Of a stretch of 64,000 nt of DNA, positions 55,720 through 63,749 are shown piece by piece. The notes under the pieces were generated by a model. That model did not search any database, was not told the DNA's origin, and saw only the letters and a list, made by a program, of their open reading frames with translations. Every line of letters starts with the position of its first letter. The first letter of the stretch is position 1. Source of the stretch: Acidobacteriota bacterium (GTDB taxonomy: Bacteria > Acidobacteriota > Terriglobia > Acidiferrales > UBA7541); contig JABCZF010000005.1 in assembly GCA_013289825.1 (NCBI GenBank), positions 122,084 through 186,083 on the forward strand, written 5' to 3'. Made by a program: the position numbers and the translations under genes.

Positions 55720-57795
55720 ATGAAATCTATTTACGCGGCAGTCCAGCGGACATCCGGAGCGGTAGTTTGTCTCGGCACTGTTCTTCTTCTCATGACCTCC
55801 CTAGCCCGTGCGCAAAACACCTTCATTCGCGTAAATCAGGTCGGCTATGAATTGGGCACAAGCAGCCGTGCCTACTTGATGGCCAAGGGTTTGGAAACGG
55901 GGGCAAGTTTCGATGTCGAGGATTCGTCCGGTAAGTCCGTTTTTTCGAGTCCCCTCGGCGCACAACTTGGCCAGTGGGGGAGCTTCGCTGTCTACCCTCT
56001 CGATTTCCCGGCCAACTGTGCCGGTGTCTTGGTCATAAAGGTGCGCGGACCATTTCCTGCCGAGTCTCCGAGCTTTCGCATTGACACCGCGCAAAAACTC
56101 TATTCGCAAGGAATCCGTAACGCGCTCAATTTTTATCAGAACGAACGCGACGGTGCCAACTTCATCAAAACTCCTCTGCGAACCGCGGCGGGACATCTAA
56201 ATGACCAGCACGCTACCAGCTACGATTCGCCTCAATTCGACAGCAACGATCTGATCATCGGCGACCTCACCCCCACGGGCGCCACTGTGGATGCTTCCGG
56301 CGGCTGGTGGGACGCCGGGGACTACCTGAAATTTGTCGAGACGCACAGCTACACCGTGGCCCTCATGCTCATTGGTATCCGCGATTTTCCCGAACAGATG
56401 GGCGCTTCCGCGGGCTCCTCGGACTTTTCGAGCGAGGCAGCGTTCGGTCTCGATTGGCTGCAAAAAATGTGGGACGACGATTCCCGCACTCTCTACTACC
56501 AGGTGGGAATCGGTACTGATTTCGAGAATAATCCCAACACTCTGAGCGACCATGATGTCTGGCGGCTGCCTCAGGTCGACGACACTCTCGGCGGCACGGA
56601 CCCGACGCTTGTCTTCGTTCGTCATCGTCCGGTGTTTCAAGCCGGCCCCGCGGGATCGAAAATCAGTCCCAATCTTGCAGGGCGTCTCGCCGCCGATTTT
56701 GCGGAATGCTATCAAGTGTTCCGCGTCACCAAGCCGGACTTAGGGAACCACTGCCTCGTTTCTGCGGAACACATCTTGGACCTCGCCGATACATCTTTAT
56801 CCGGCAACCTGCTCACCACGGCTCCCTTCGATTTCTATGGCGAGACGGAATGGCGCGACGACATGGAGCTGGGCGCAACGGAACTGTACTTCGCCCTTGC
56901 CAATTCCGACGGCCGTTTGCCGTCAGACTTGGCGCACTCCGACCCCAAGTTTTATCTCGGCGTTGCCGCTCATTGGGCTCACGCCTATATCACCGGCCCG
57001 AACGACGCTGCCGATACTCTCAACCTCTACGACGTAAGCGGTTTAGCTCATTTCGAGCTCTTTCGCGCTATTGCCGAAGCCGGCCATCCCGGCGGCCTGG
57101 AAGTTTCCCAATCTGATTTAGTCGCTGACCTGCGGAAGCAATTGGAAAACGCCATTGCCGAAGCCAACTCCGATCCCTTTGGCTTCGGGTTTCCCTGGGA
57201 TGTCTACGATACGACCACTCACGGCGCGGGACTCTCTGTGATGGCTCGTGAATACGCGCTCGTTACAAAATCCGATGCCTTCGACGAATACTCCCGGCGC
57301 TGGGATGCCAACATCCTCGGCGCAAATGCCTGGGGCAGCTCGTTCATTGTCGGAGATGGCGACACGTTTCCGAAATGCATGCAGCATCAGGTGGCCAATA
57401 TCGTCGGCTCGCTCGATGGCGCACCCCCGATTCTCAGCGGCGCGTTAGTGGAAGGTCCCAACTCTTTCGCGGCCACCGGTTTCCTCAGTGGTATGCGCAA
57501 GTGCCCTCCCGCTGGCGGGGACCTTTTCAAGAGATTCGACGCTGGAGGCGCGATCTACAAGGACGACCAGCAATCCTACAGCACCGTGGAACCGGCCATT
57601 GATCTTACGGCACCTTCCTTCCTCATGTTTTCCTGGCGCATCGCGCGCTTGCCGGCAACTCTGATTCCCAGCGCCGATTTTTCATCCGCGCTAGATCAGA
57701 CGATCGTCTCTAAACCCAATGCGCAATGGCCCGAGCGCAGAAACAACGCGAGCCGTTTCCGTCGCCGCAACACGGTGATTCCGGCGCCCAATTGA
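55720..57795 (+). CDS. Secreted glycoside hydrolase family 9 (endoglucanase) with N-terminal Ig-like domain
   Basis: 691 residues. A signal peptide (VVCLGTVLLLMTSLARAQ) is followed by a CelD_N-type Ig domain (FIRVNQVGYELGTSSRAYLM) and the (alpha/alpha)6 GH9 barrel. The catalytic-base aspartates are in GGWWDAGDYLKFV; the acid glutamate is most likely that of YSTVEPAIDLTAP, the equivalent of the usual NEVAI(D) motif; MQHQVANIVGSLDGAPP is the conserved late loop. AGGGGGG precedes the ATG by 7 bases. It should cut cellulose or mixed-link glucan, with the GH3 enzyme finishing the oligomers. Confidence 0.9.
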   Translation: MKSIYAAVQRTSGAVVCLGTVLLLMTSLARAQNTFIRVNQVGYELGTSSRAYLMAKGLETGASFDVEDSSGKSVFSSPLGAQLGQWGSFAVYPLDFPANCAGVLVIKVRGPFPAESPSFRIDTAQKLYSQGIRNALNFYQNERDGANFIKTPLRTAAGHLNDQHATSYDSPQFDSNDLIIGDLTPTGATVDASGGWWDAGDYLKFVETHSYTVALMLIGIRDFPEQMGASAGSSDFSSEAAFGLDWLQKMWDDDSRTLYYQVGIGTDFENNPNTLSDHDVWRLPQVDDTLGGTDPTLVFVRHRPVFQAGPAGSKISPNLAGRLAADFAECYQVFRVTKPDLGNHCLVSAEHILDLADTSLSGNLLTTAPFDFYGETEWRDDMELGATELYFALANSDGRLPSDLAHSDPKFYLGVAAHWAHAYITGPNDAADTLNLYDVSGLAHFELFRAIAEAGHPGGLEVSQSDLVADLRKQLENAIAEANSDPFGFGFPWDVYDTTTHGAGLSVMAREYALVTKSDAFDEYSRRWDANILGANAWGSSFIVGDGDTFPKCMQHQVANIVGSLDGAPPILSGALVEGPNSFAATGFLSGMRKCPPAGGDLFKRFDAGGAIYKDDQQSYSTVEPAIDLTAPSFLMFSWRIARLPATLIPSADFSSALDQTIVSKPNAQWPERRNNASRFRRRNTVIPAPN

Positions 57796-57847
57796 CTCCC
57801 GTGCCGCACGCGTGGACCTTGGAGTTTGTCGATCGCTCGAGAAAAAC

Positions 57848-57899
57848 TGGTGGGGCTCTGGGAGATTCGAACTCCCGTGAAGGCCCTCGGGCAAACCGG
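57848..57899 (-). pseudogene. 3' fragment of a class II-type tRNA
   Basis: The minus strand reads, from 5' to 3', a possible variable arm (TTTGCCCGAGGGCCTTCAC), a perfect T-arm (GGGAG-TTCGAAT-CTCCC), then AGAGCCCC-A-CCA. The matching 5' acceptor strand GGGGCTCT is absent upstream for at least 100 bases, so the gene is incomplete. The acceptor strand has eight bases before the discriminator, so either one base was inserted or the source was a tRNA-Sec-like gene; Leu or Ser are also possible. It looks like an attachment-site remnant. Confidence 0.6.
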
Positions 57900-58033
57900 C
57901 CGGAGAGTGCGAATGAACATCCGAAGAAACGTCCTCGCCTACTTGTCAGAACCGAAACGAGACTTTATCAGCGCGTTCCAACTGGGTATCCAGTTGGCTT
58001 GCAGCACTCAGCACAGAGCTCGCGCCGTCATCC

Positions 58034-58342
58034 GTTGTATCGTGGAGCTGGGACCGCGGAGTTTCTGAACAGAACGCCATCATCCGCACGGCGGAAACCT
58101 CCTGCAAAGAATATTGGGCTCGTCTCGGCTTCCGTGGTTATCGTGATGGCTTTCTTTCATTTCTCGAACGAGAACAAGGTGTCGCGAAGTCCAACATTCC
58201 TTCGCAACTGCACGCCGACCACCTGTTGAACAGTGGCTTCGCTCTCCGCCGTGGGCTGGAGTCTGTTCGGTTGGCCCTCGTTGAAGGAGAGATCAACGTC
58301 GGTCACGGGCGAAAGATCGAGAAGAGTCTCACGCGAAGCTAG
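58034..58342 (+). pseudogene. Start-less coding remnant
   Basis: This frame reads like a protein (EYWARLGFRGYRDGFLSFLE ... LHADHLLNSGFALRRGLESV ... GEINVGHGRKIEKSLTRS) and stops with TAG at 58340-58342. It has no usable start upstream of its conserved-looking part and stays open into the tRNA fragment, as expected of a gene truncated at its 5' end. No family is assigned. Confidence 0.4.
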
Positions 58343-58384
58343 GTCCAAAACAAATCACAGCATGTTTGTGATTACATCGTTTTG

Positions 58385-58528
58385 ATGAAAGCACTCAATA
58401 TCGAACCGCCGCGCGATCCGGAGGACTTTCGCCGTCGTCGAGACGAGATGGCCTCGCGCATTGTTTCCGAAGGTCTAGAAAAGCGAGAACTCACGCTAAA
58501 CCATTTCAATTCCGCCAACTCCTTGTAA
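58385..58528 (+). CDS. Possible 47-residue protein
   Basis: Short charged ORF (MKALNIEPPRDPEDFRRRRD ...) that begins 42 bases after the truncated remnant. Codon use looks normal, but no Shine-Dalgarno precedes the ATG. It could be the intact second gene of a broken pair or chance. Confidence 0.3.
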   Translation: MKALNIEPPRDPEDFRRRRDEMASRIVSEGLEKRELTLNHFNSANSL

Positions 58529-58930
58529 TCTCTCGAAGTTCCGCCGATGCCATTCAAATCAGCAACATCATTCCTCCCAACACAGTTATGTGGTTTTTAA
58601 GTGTCAGCGCCAGTGAAAAACGGATCCATTCTTGCCGGTTTTGGGCGGGGCCAGTGATCCACCGCTGGTAAGGACGGGGTAGCTATTCTAGATTAAATTA
58701 GTTTCTAAATGCGTCTGGTTGACAGACCACTGGACCGTTGCGAATTGTTCCGTGAGCACCTGCACCGTGACAGAGTTGTCGTGCTTCCGTCGGATGAAGA
58801 AGTGGCCTTCAGAATCTGTGAAAACTGTTTGCTTTCCGCCGATGAGCAGCGCACTCCTAGTACTGTAGCTTATACGTGACTGGGTGTAAACTAAGGCACG
58901 TTAGGAACACCTAGCCCTGGGGTCATCCAA

Positions 58931-59332
58931 ATGAAAAAGGGAATGAAACTGAGAAAGCTTATACCGATCATAACTGAATACGAAGACGCTTCAGGGTTCC
59001 CCGACGAACAGAGTGCCAATTCGTATTGCCAAGAAATGAACAGCCGGAGTGCTGGGTGGACAGTTGAAAAAGTGAAACTGGGTGGGGTGCAGAAGTGGAG
59101 AGTTGTTTGGCTAGGAGAACATGTCTTTGACACGTGGGAAAAGAAGGTCGGCAATGTGACCGTGACCTATTCGACGGAAGGCATAGTGGGTGTCGGCTAC
59201 AGTCACAGTTGCGATTGCCGACGAGAAGATTCCATCATAGGAACTATCACCCATACATCAGGCAAACGGTTGACGCGGGACGAAATTGAGAAACTGCCAA
59301 GCCTTGTTGAATTGGTAGCGCAGCACACCTGA
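58931..59332 (+). CDS. Hypothetical protein
   Basis: 133 residues with no signal peptide or membrane segment. Features include a CxC pair (SCDCRRED), an aromatic-rich strand (WRVVWLGEHVFDTW) and a charged C-terminus. GC content is lower than in the core genes to the left, consistent with foreign origin. An ATG at 58943 directly after AAAGGGA is an alternative start. No family recognised. Confidence 0.6.
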   Translation: MKKGMKLRKLIPIITEYEDASGFPDEQSANSYCQEMNSRSAGWTVEKVKLGGVQKWRVVWLGEHVFDTWEKKVGNVTVTYSTEGIVGVGYSHSCDCRREDSIIGTITHTSGKRLTRDEIEKLPSLVELVAQHT

Positions 59333-59705
59333 ACGATTAAGGAAGACTAGCGGCGCTTACGGGTGTGGTGTAATTTTCACGCCGGTCAATTCATGCCCCT
59401 TGGATGCAAGACCGCTTGCTCGTAGGCAGCGGCCGGCCATGGGTGTTGTCCCGAACTCGCCGTCCGACTATCTGGTCAGGCTGAAGCCGGCGCTAACACT
59501 TAAGAATTGCGCGCGCGATTTGCTCCGGATACTGGCCCATAACAATCATGGGGAACTACTATGTCGGGAAGCCCAGGTGCACGCAATTCTTGGGGTGCTA
59601 AGCCACTTCCGTCCAAAACTTCGAAATAACAATCGGTCATGGGACATGCCTGTTTATTCAAGCTGACCTGCTACCCTGAAATTGCGCCCTGATTTTGGGG
59701 TGGTC
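59333..59705. other. Stretch without a supportable gene
   Basis: A plus-strand frame at 59400-59666 (88 codons from a TTG) contains a protein-like patch (LLRILAHNNHGELLCREAQV) but has no ribosome-binding site and no family; nothing else stands out. Confidence 0.45.
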
Positions 59706-60508
59706 TTATTGCTGCGGCTGTGGCTGCTGCCGTAATTGCTCCTGCTGCGCCTTCTGTGCACGATTCTGCCGAGCAACCTCACCCAGGGACAGCGGCTCTA
59801 CAGATTGGATTTGCATGGCCGGTTCCTGGTGAATGGCTGTTTGCTGCGGGGGGACCTGGGCCACCGCAGGCGTCGCTTGCGGAGCTGAGGTTACAGGTTG
59901 GGCCGGGGCTGTCGGCTGGGCTGATTTGATAAACCTTGAACGGTCGAGGACATCATCGCCCTGAACAAAAGCGGTAATTGCCGTCCCCTTCGGAATGGTG
60001 ATGTCCTTGCCATGCATCAGCAGGAATAATGGTGCTGCGGGCCACAAAACCAAGCTAGTGGCAACGATTGCGCCCGTCATTGCTCCCGTGTGTCCTCCCC
60101 CTTTGGTGTTCTTGACGGCGCTGAGAAGAGTCTTGCTGCCGTCAACGAGACGGACCTTGTCGATGTTCAGGTCTAACTTGCCTCCACGGGCCATGCGCCT
60201 CTTAGGCTGGGCCGAGGTGACGGTCGCCCACGCGGTTCCGCCCTTGGAAATTACCACTACGCCTTGTACCAGAACATCTTCGACTACTTCGAAGCTAACA
60301 AGCTGTCCTACCGTTGCGTCAGCGGATGAGATGGTTTCGCCAAGAACCAACTTGATGGGAGTAGCGTCTTCCAGAACAAACGCTCTATCGGGCGCGGTTG
60401 TGTTTTGCGCCTGCGGTTGAGCTTCCTGCGGCCTGGGGTTGGCTGTTGGGCCAGGCCGGTCAGGGCAATCAATGAGAAGGCAACCAAGAATGACAAACTT
60501 TTCTTCAC
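59706..60508 (-). pseudogene. Frameshifted secreted hypothetical protein
   Basis: A GTG at 60508 starts a clean signal peptide (MKKSLSFLVAFSLIALTGLA-QQPTP). The continuation of the protein (QPQAQNTTAPDRAFVLEDAT... VLGETISSADATVGQLVSFE) is in the -1 frame, entered somewhere around 60430-60460, near a CCCC run. Joined, the two give a coherent exported protein of about 265 residues with a hydrophobic segment (LVLWPAAPLFLLM), GKDITIPKGTAITAFVQGD and a Gln-rich tail. Either a real one-base mutation or a sequencing error; no slippery heptamer was found for programmed shifting. Confidence 0.6.
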
Positions 60509-61231
60509 GTCTATGGCTCCTGCGGCAAGATTTGTGGATTCCCTATAGCTCGAATCTTGAGCGGAACAATGAGCAGAAACTGTAGTACGAAGGTAACAAA
60601 GTTTATAATCATCGCTTACTGGTAATAACTGTCCTTTAGATACGGGTAGACAGGATGGTGCGAAAGCAACGGAATCGGCCAGACTCGCGCCTTCTCCCTC
60701 CTCCGATGGAGAAATTTTGGGTCAGCTGGCTCGCCGAAACGAAGGCGCGCTTTGACAGCAGAGCACTTGGCACCTCAAAGGAGGCTTTCCCTACCTGAGA
60801 ATCGTCAAGCACCCGAACATCTGAGGAAGGAGAAGCCGGGCCGCCGGGAAACTCGAGAAACGCTCCCATAGGGCAGCAGCAAAGCAGTGAATTGGTGGCG
60901 GTACACTGATCCGAACGGGATTCTAAAAAATATCCCCAGAAAAAATCGCGCGGCTTTTCATAATCAGAATCAATTCCGGACCCCGCGCTGGGCCGTGTGT
61001 TGGTGGGCATTTCGGCGGCCGTTTGGTCACCAAATCCCGAAGTGCCAAAAGCATCCTCCAGTTCAATATTTCCGATGCAGATTATGGTTTGTGGTCCTGA
61101 GAGAGCATCCGCAACACGCTTCGTTGGAGACGCAGTACCGTGCGGCAGCGGCATTGACCGCGCCAGGATTCGAAGTCCGGACGATTCAGGTTCAATGAGC
61201 GGGCAAGGCAGCGCCGGAGGGCCGGGATTTC
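60509..61231. other. Stretch without a supportable gene
   Basis: The longest frame (172 codons, minus strand, 60636-61154) is serine-rich, has no ribosome-binding site and no recognisable domain, so it is not called as a gene. Confidence 0.45.
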
Positions 61232-61277
61232 TGGTGGGGCTGGGGAGGTTCGAACTCCCGACCTAAGGTTTAGGAAA
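61232..61277 (-). pseudogene. 3' fragment of tRNA-Arg(CCU)
   Basis: From the anticodon loop (TTCCTAA) to the 3' end, the minus strand follows the intact tRNA-Arg at 61386-61462: variable region, T-arm GGGAG-TTCGAAC-CTCCC, acceptor strand CAGCCCC, then A-CCA. Similarity stops at the 5' side of the anticodon loop. This is the classical footprint of integration at the 3' end of a tRNA gene. Confidence 0.7.
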
Positions 61278-61385
61278 ACTGCGGAGAGCAAGCCTCCTAC
61301 GTGTTTTCAGTAGTTTATGGGAGGGGATTTATGTGGATTCTTGGGTGTCATCGGGCAGTTTGGGTATAAAAGCTGGGTATAAGTC

Positions 61386-61462
61386 TGGTGGGGCTGGCGA
61401 GGTTCGAACTCGCGACAACCGGTTTAGGAAACCGATGCTCTATCCATCTGAGCTACAGCCCC
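61386..61462 (-). tRNA. tRNA-Arg (anticodon CCU)
   Basis: 77 bases with encoded CCA. Acceptor stem GGGGCTG/CAGCCCC, D-arm with AGCTCAGATGGATAGAGC, anticodon stem TCGGT/ACCGG enclosing loop TTCCTAA (anticodon CCT), T-arm GCGAG-TTCGAAC-CTCGC, discriminator A. All stems pair; one G-T wobble is in the anticodon stem. A partial copy lies 109 bases downstream. Confidence 0.95.
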
Positions 61463-61563
61463 TGCCACAGATTCTATCACGCGCCACTTGCTACGCCGGG
61501 TGCAGCTTCCTTCTCTTCGCCCAGCCCGCCTTGATTGCCGCACGATGCGCCGCCGACAGCTTA

Positions 61564-61713
61564 TTACCACGCAGCTTGCTCCCACGCCCCGACGCGTTGT
61601 CGTTCGGACATCGCGTTAATCGCAGCCCTGATCTGGGACAGCTTCCCTCCGATCTTCTCAGACACGGCCAGCAGTTTCGACTCTTCCTTCCGTAGCACCT
61701 TCAACAGGTCCAT
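61564..61713 (-). CDS. Small helical protein (49 residues)
   Basis: MDLLKVLRKEESKLLAVSEK followed by a second helix (IGGKLSQIRAAINAMSERQR). The pattern of two short basic/acidic helices with IRAAI occurs in many small bacterial hypothetical proteins. The ATG at 61713 has GGAGG 7 bases upstream, which decides it over the longer frame to 61755. Function unknown. Confidence 0.6.
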   Translation of the reverse strand: MDLLKVLRKEESKLLAVSEKIGGKLSQIRAAINAMSERQRVGAWEQAAW

Positions 61714-62067
61714 CCGTAATCCTCCCGTTAGGCTGTAGCCGCGTTCAACCGCCATGCAAACGGAGCGGTGTACGACGCTATCTATGGGGAACTTGGGCGA
61801 ACGTTAAGACTGAAAGTACCAATTTCGAGGACTAATGAAGGTAAGAAACGGATTGACGATTTAACTGTTCCGAATTTGATTCACTGGACGAGCGCAGGCG
61901 AAGAACGTGGCGGGATGAGTCTGGAGTTCTAACTACACCAACATATCATTCCAATCGAACTGCTGAACAAGCGCGCGGCTGTGACCGCGAGTGAGGCGAT
62001 TTACTAACTAAGTTCTTGCGGTAAACGGAAGGGAGGGCCACAGTGGACAAGCGTGGAAGCCTCCCAA
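61714..62067. other. Stretch without a gene
   Basis: About 350 bases with no supported ORF, hairpin or RNA gene. Confidence 0.5.
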
Positions 62068-62265
62068 ATGGCGACGGTTCCTCCACAAGAACACATTCTG
62101 CTCGACCTGACTTGCCCCCACTGCCAGAGGATGAATTTGCTCGCGGTTGTTCCTGCTTCAGGCGCAAGTAGCTACGTTGAGTGCGCAGTCGAGTGCGCCC
62201 ATTGCAAGAAAACCTGGGAGGCGTCAATTCCTGGGACAGTCGTGGGCGGGCCGTTTCCCAAGTGA
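62068..62265 (+). CDS. Small zinc-ribbon protein
   Basis: 65 residues with two cysteine pairs: CPHC (in LLDLTCPHCQRMN) and CAHC (in AVECAHCKKTW), an obvious four-cysteine zinc ribbon, with a hydrophobic strand between them. The ATG at 62068 is taken; a GTG at 62053 adds five residues. A DNA- or protein-binding role is possible; nothing more can be said. Confidence 0.65.
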   Translation: MATVPPQEHILLDLTCPHCQRMNLLAVVPASGASSYVECAVECAHCKKTWEASIPGTVVGGPFPK

Positions 62266-62272
62266 TTCTCTC

Positions 62273-62452
62273 TTAGCCTTGGTTTAGTATCTTCTCCGTC
62301 TCAATCGTCTCAGTCGCAGTCGCAGCAAGCTTTCTATCGATATGCGGGTCAGGACTCAGCTCGCCAGAGTGCAACAAGCAATGCTTACCTGCATCCACTC
62401 CACACGTAGGACAAGGGACGGCAAGTAACAGTTGCGGTGTCAGGTCTGTCAT
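62273..62452 (-). CDS. Small zinc-finger protein (59 residues)
   Basis: The sequence VPCPTCGVDAGKHCLLHSGE ... PHIDRKLAATA contains CxxC, a further Cys and several His in the arrangement of the short CPTCG-type zinc-finger proteins found in actinobacteria and acidobacteria (CPTCGAxPGxxC...PHxxR). GGTGAG lies 8 bases upstream of the ATG. It is convergent with the zinc-ribbon gene, 7 bases apart. Confidence 0.7.
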   Translation of the reverse strand: MTDLTPQLLLAVPCPTCGVDAGKHCLLHSGELSPDPHIDRKLAATATETIETEKILNQG

Positions 62453-62745
62453 ATCATATTCTCACCGACCAAGCGTACTGCGACGCGTACCACAAGACTG
62501 TCCACATCTGGACAGGTTCGCGACTGCGTGTAATCGGATTCTGTAAGAAAACGTAACAAGTGGTAATCGCTGAATGCTATGCCGGAGCCGACTGTTTGGA
62601 GGCTGCGATGAGCGGCACCCAAAATGGAAGAACTACAATTCGGGCCGGGCGAGTTGAAACCGAAGAAGTAATCCTCCGCTGGCACGTCCACGGTGGCATC
62701 ATCAAACCAGGCGCGAACTCTGCTAAGCAGCATAGAAGGAAATCT

Positions 62746-63081
62746 ATGAGCGTATTTGACGGATTCACCCCGACATTGACCGTATCTTCCAACAGCGTCG
62801 TGAATTTAGACGGCTACCACTCTCTGAAAATTGAGAATGGGGCGGCGGTCATCCTCGACGCGACAAAACTTGCCATTGTCTCTTTGCCGCAGTCCGGCGT
62901 GTTCGGGTACGTCATCGCGAACTTTAGCAACAGCAAATGTTCAATATCGTTGTCGAACCACGGCTTGGTAGGCGGTTCCCCGACGTTTCTGTTGTCAAAT
63001 TTTGGCAAGAGTGGCGGATTGAACAGCCCCGGTTGGTGCGCCCGCTGGTATTTTGATGGTACCAATTTGAACTTGGTATGA
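62746..63081 (+). CDS. Hypothetical small beta-rich protein
   Basis: 111 residues from the ATG at 62746, with AAGGA 6 bases upstream; the longer frame from 62560 is not supported. Strand-like repeats (TPTLTVSSNSVVNLDGYHSL, AAVILDATKLAIVSLPQSGV) and a C-terminal WCARWYFDGTNLNLV recall phage tail or particle-associated proteins, but no family is recognised. Cytoplasmic or particle-borne, no signal peptide. Confidence 0.6.
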   Translation: MSVFDGFTPTLTVSSNSVVNLDGYHSLKIENGAAVILDATKLAIVSLPQSGVFGYVIANFSNSKCSISLSNHGLVGGSPTFLLSNFGKSGGLNSPGWCARWYFDGTNLNLV

Positions 63082-63170
63082 ACTTTGCGCCGTTCGCGGA
63101 AGACTTTGTCAGCGAGACCGCGAACTTGCTAGTCATTCATTGAACATCAGAAAACTCCAATAGATGGCGG

Positions 63171-63749
63171 ATGTCGTTTTCAGAACAGTTTGCATTCCGT
63201 TTTAGTGAGAGGCTGGACAACGAGATGACTGTGGTAAACGAGGAGGGTGTGGTGGCCAAATCTGCAGGGTCCCATGGGGCAGCTAAAGCGGCTGGCGGTG
63301 CCACCACTATTGAGAGTGTGGCGGACATTCTGGAACGTGAACTCCAAAATGTGATTGTGGATTGGCTAGCGCGAGTCGAGGAGGAGCCAGACTTGAAGAG
63401 TATCCCGCTGAGCTTTGAAGATCGGACGGGCCATCTTCCTCATCTTCTGCATGACGTGATTAAACGGTTGCGTCTTGACGCAGGGACGAAAGCGCCGATT
63501 TCAAAGGCTGCAGCCGAACATGGGGATTTGCGACGTAAACAAGGCTACACGGTAGCGATGGCGGTGCAGGAGTCTCGTCTACTGCAGGTCACCATTTTTG
63601 AGACACTGCGCAAAAACACGAACAATTTGGAATTCAGCAAGCTGCTTCCCGACGTTGTAACCATCGCGGATGAGGTGGATGCGCAATTGAAGGAGCAGAT
63701 GCTGCGCTTTATGGCGGCAGATGCTACGAAGCTGCCGAAGGGCAAGTAA
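63171..63749 (+). CDS. RsbRD N-terminal-domain protein
   Basis: 192 residues. After a variable N-terminus, the helical domain (LERELQNVIVDWLARVEEEP, DRTGHLPHLLHDVIKRLR, AAEHGDLRRKQGYTVAMAVQ) matches the pattern of RsbRD_N, a sensor fold that in other proteins precedes histidine kinases or STAS domains of stressosome type. Here it stands alone, with no output domain. A later Met at 63225 is an alternative start. No partner gene is adjacent within the window. Confidence 0.7.
   Translation: MSFSEQFAFRFSERLDNEMTVVNEEGVVAKSAGSHGAAKAAGGATTIESVADILERELQNVIVDWLARVEEEPDLKSIPLSFEDRTGHLPHLLHDVIKRLRLDAGTKAPISKAAAEHGDLRRKQGYTVAMAVQESRLLQVTIFETLRKNTNNLEFSKLLPDVVTIADEVDAQLKEQMLRFMAADATKLPKGK

Larger units (their letters stand above)
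57796..58930. other. Gene-poor stretch after GH9
   Basis: 1.1 kb with a tRNA 3' fragment (57848-57899), a start-less coding remnant (58034-58342), a doubtful 47-codon ORF (58385-58528), and a stretch at 58601-58670 that resembles the repeat-rich ends of IS21-type elements. No intact gene of normal size is supported. Confidence 0.55.

Noticed and set aside
60636..61154. 172-codon minus-strand frame in the accessory zone
   Set aside because: No Shine-Dalgarno, no domain, low-complexity Ser-rich sequence; plausible by chance in a gene-free stretch.
62449..62733. 94-codon minus-strand frame
   Set aside because: Overlaps the ribosome-binding region and start of better-supported genes on both sides; no motif.
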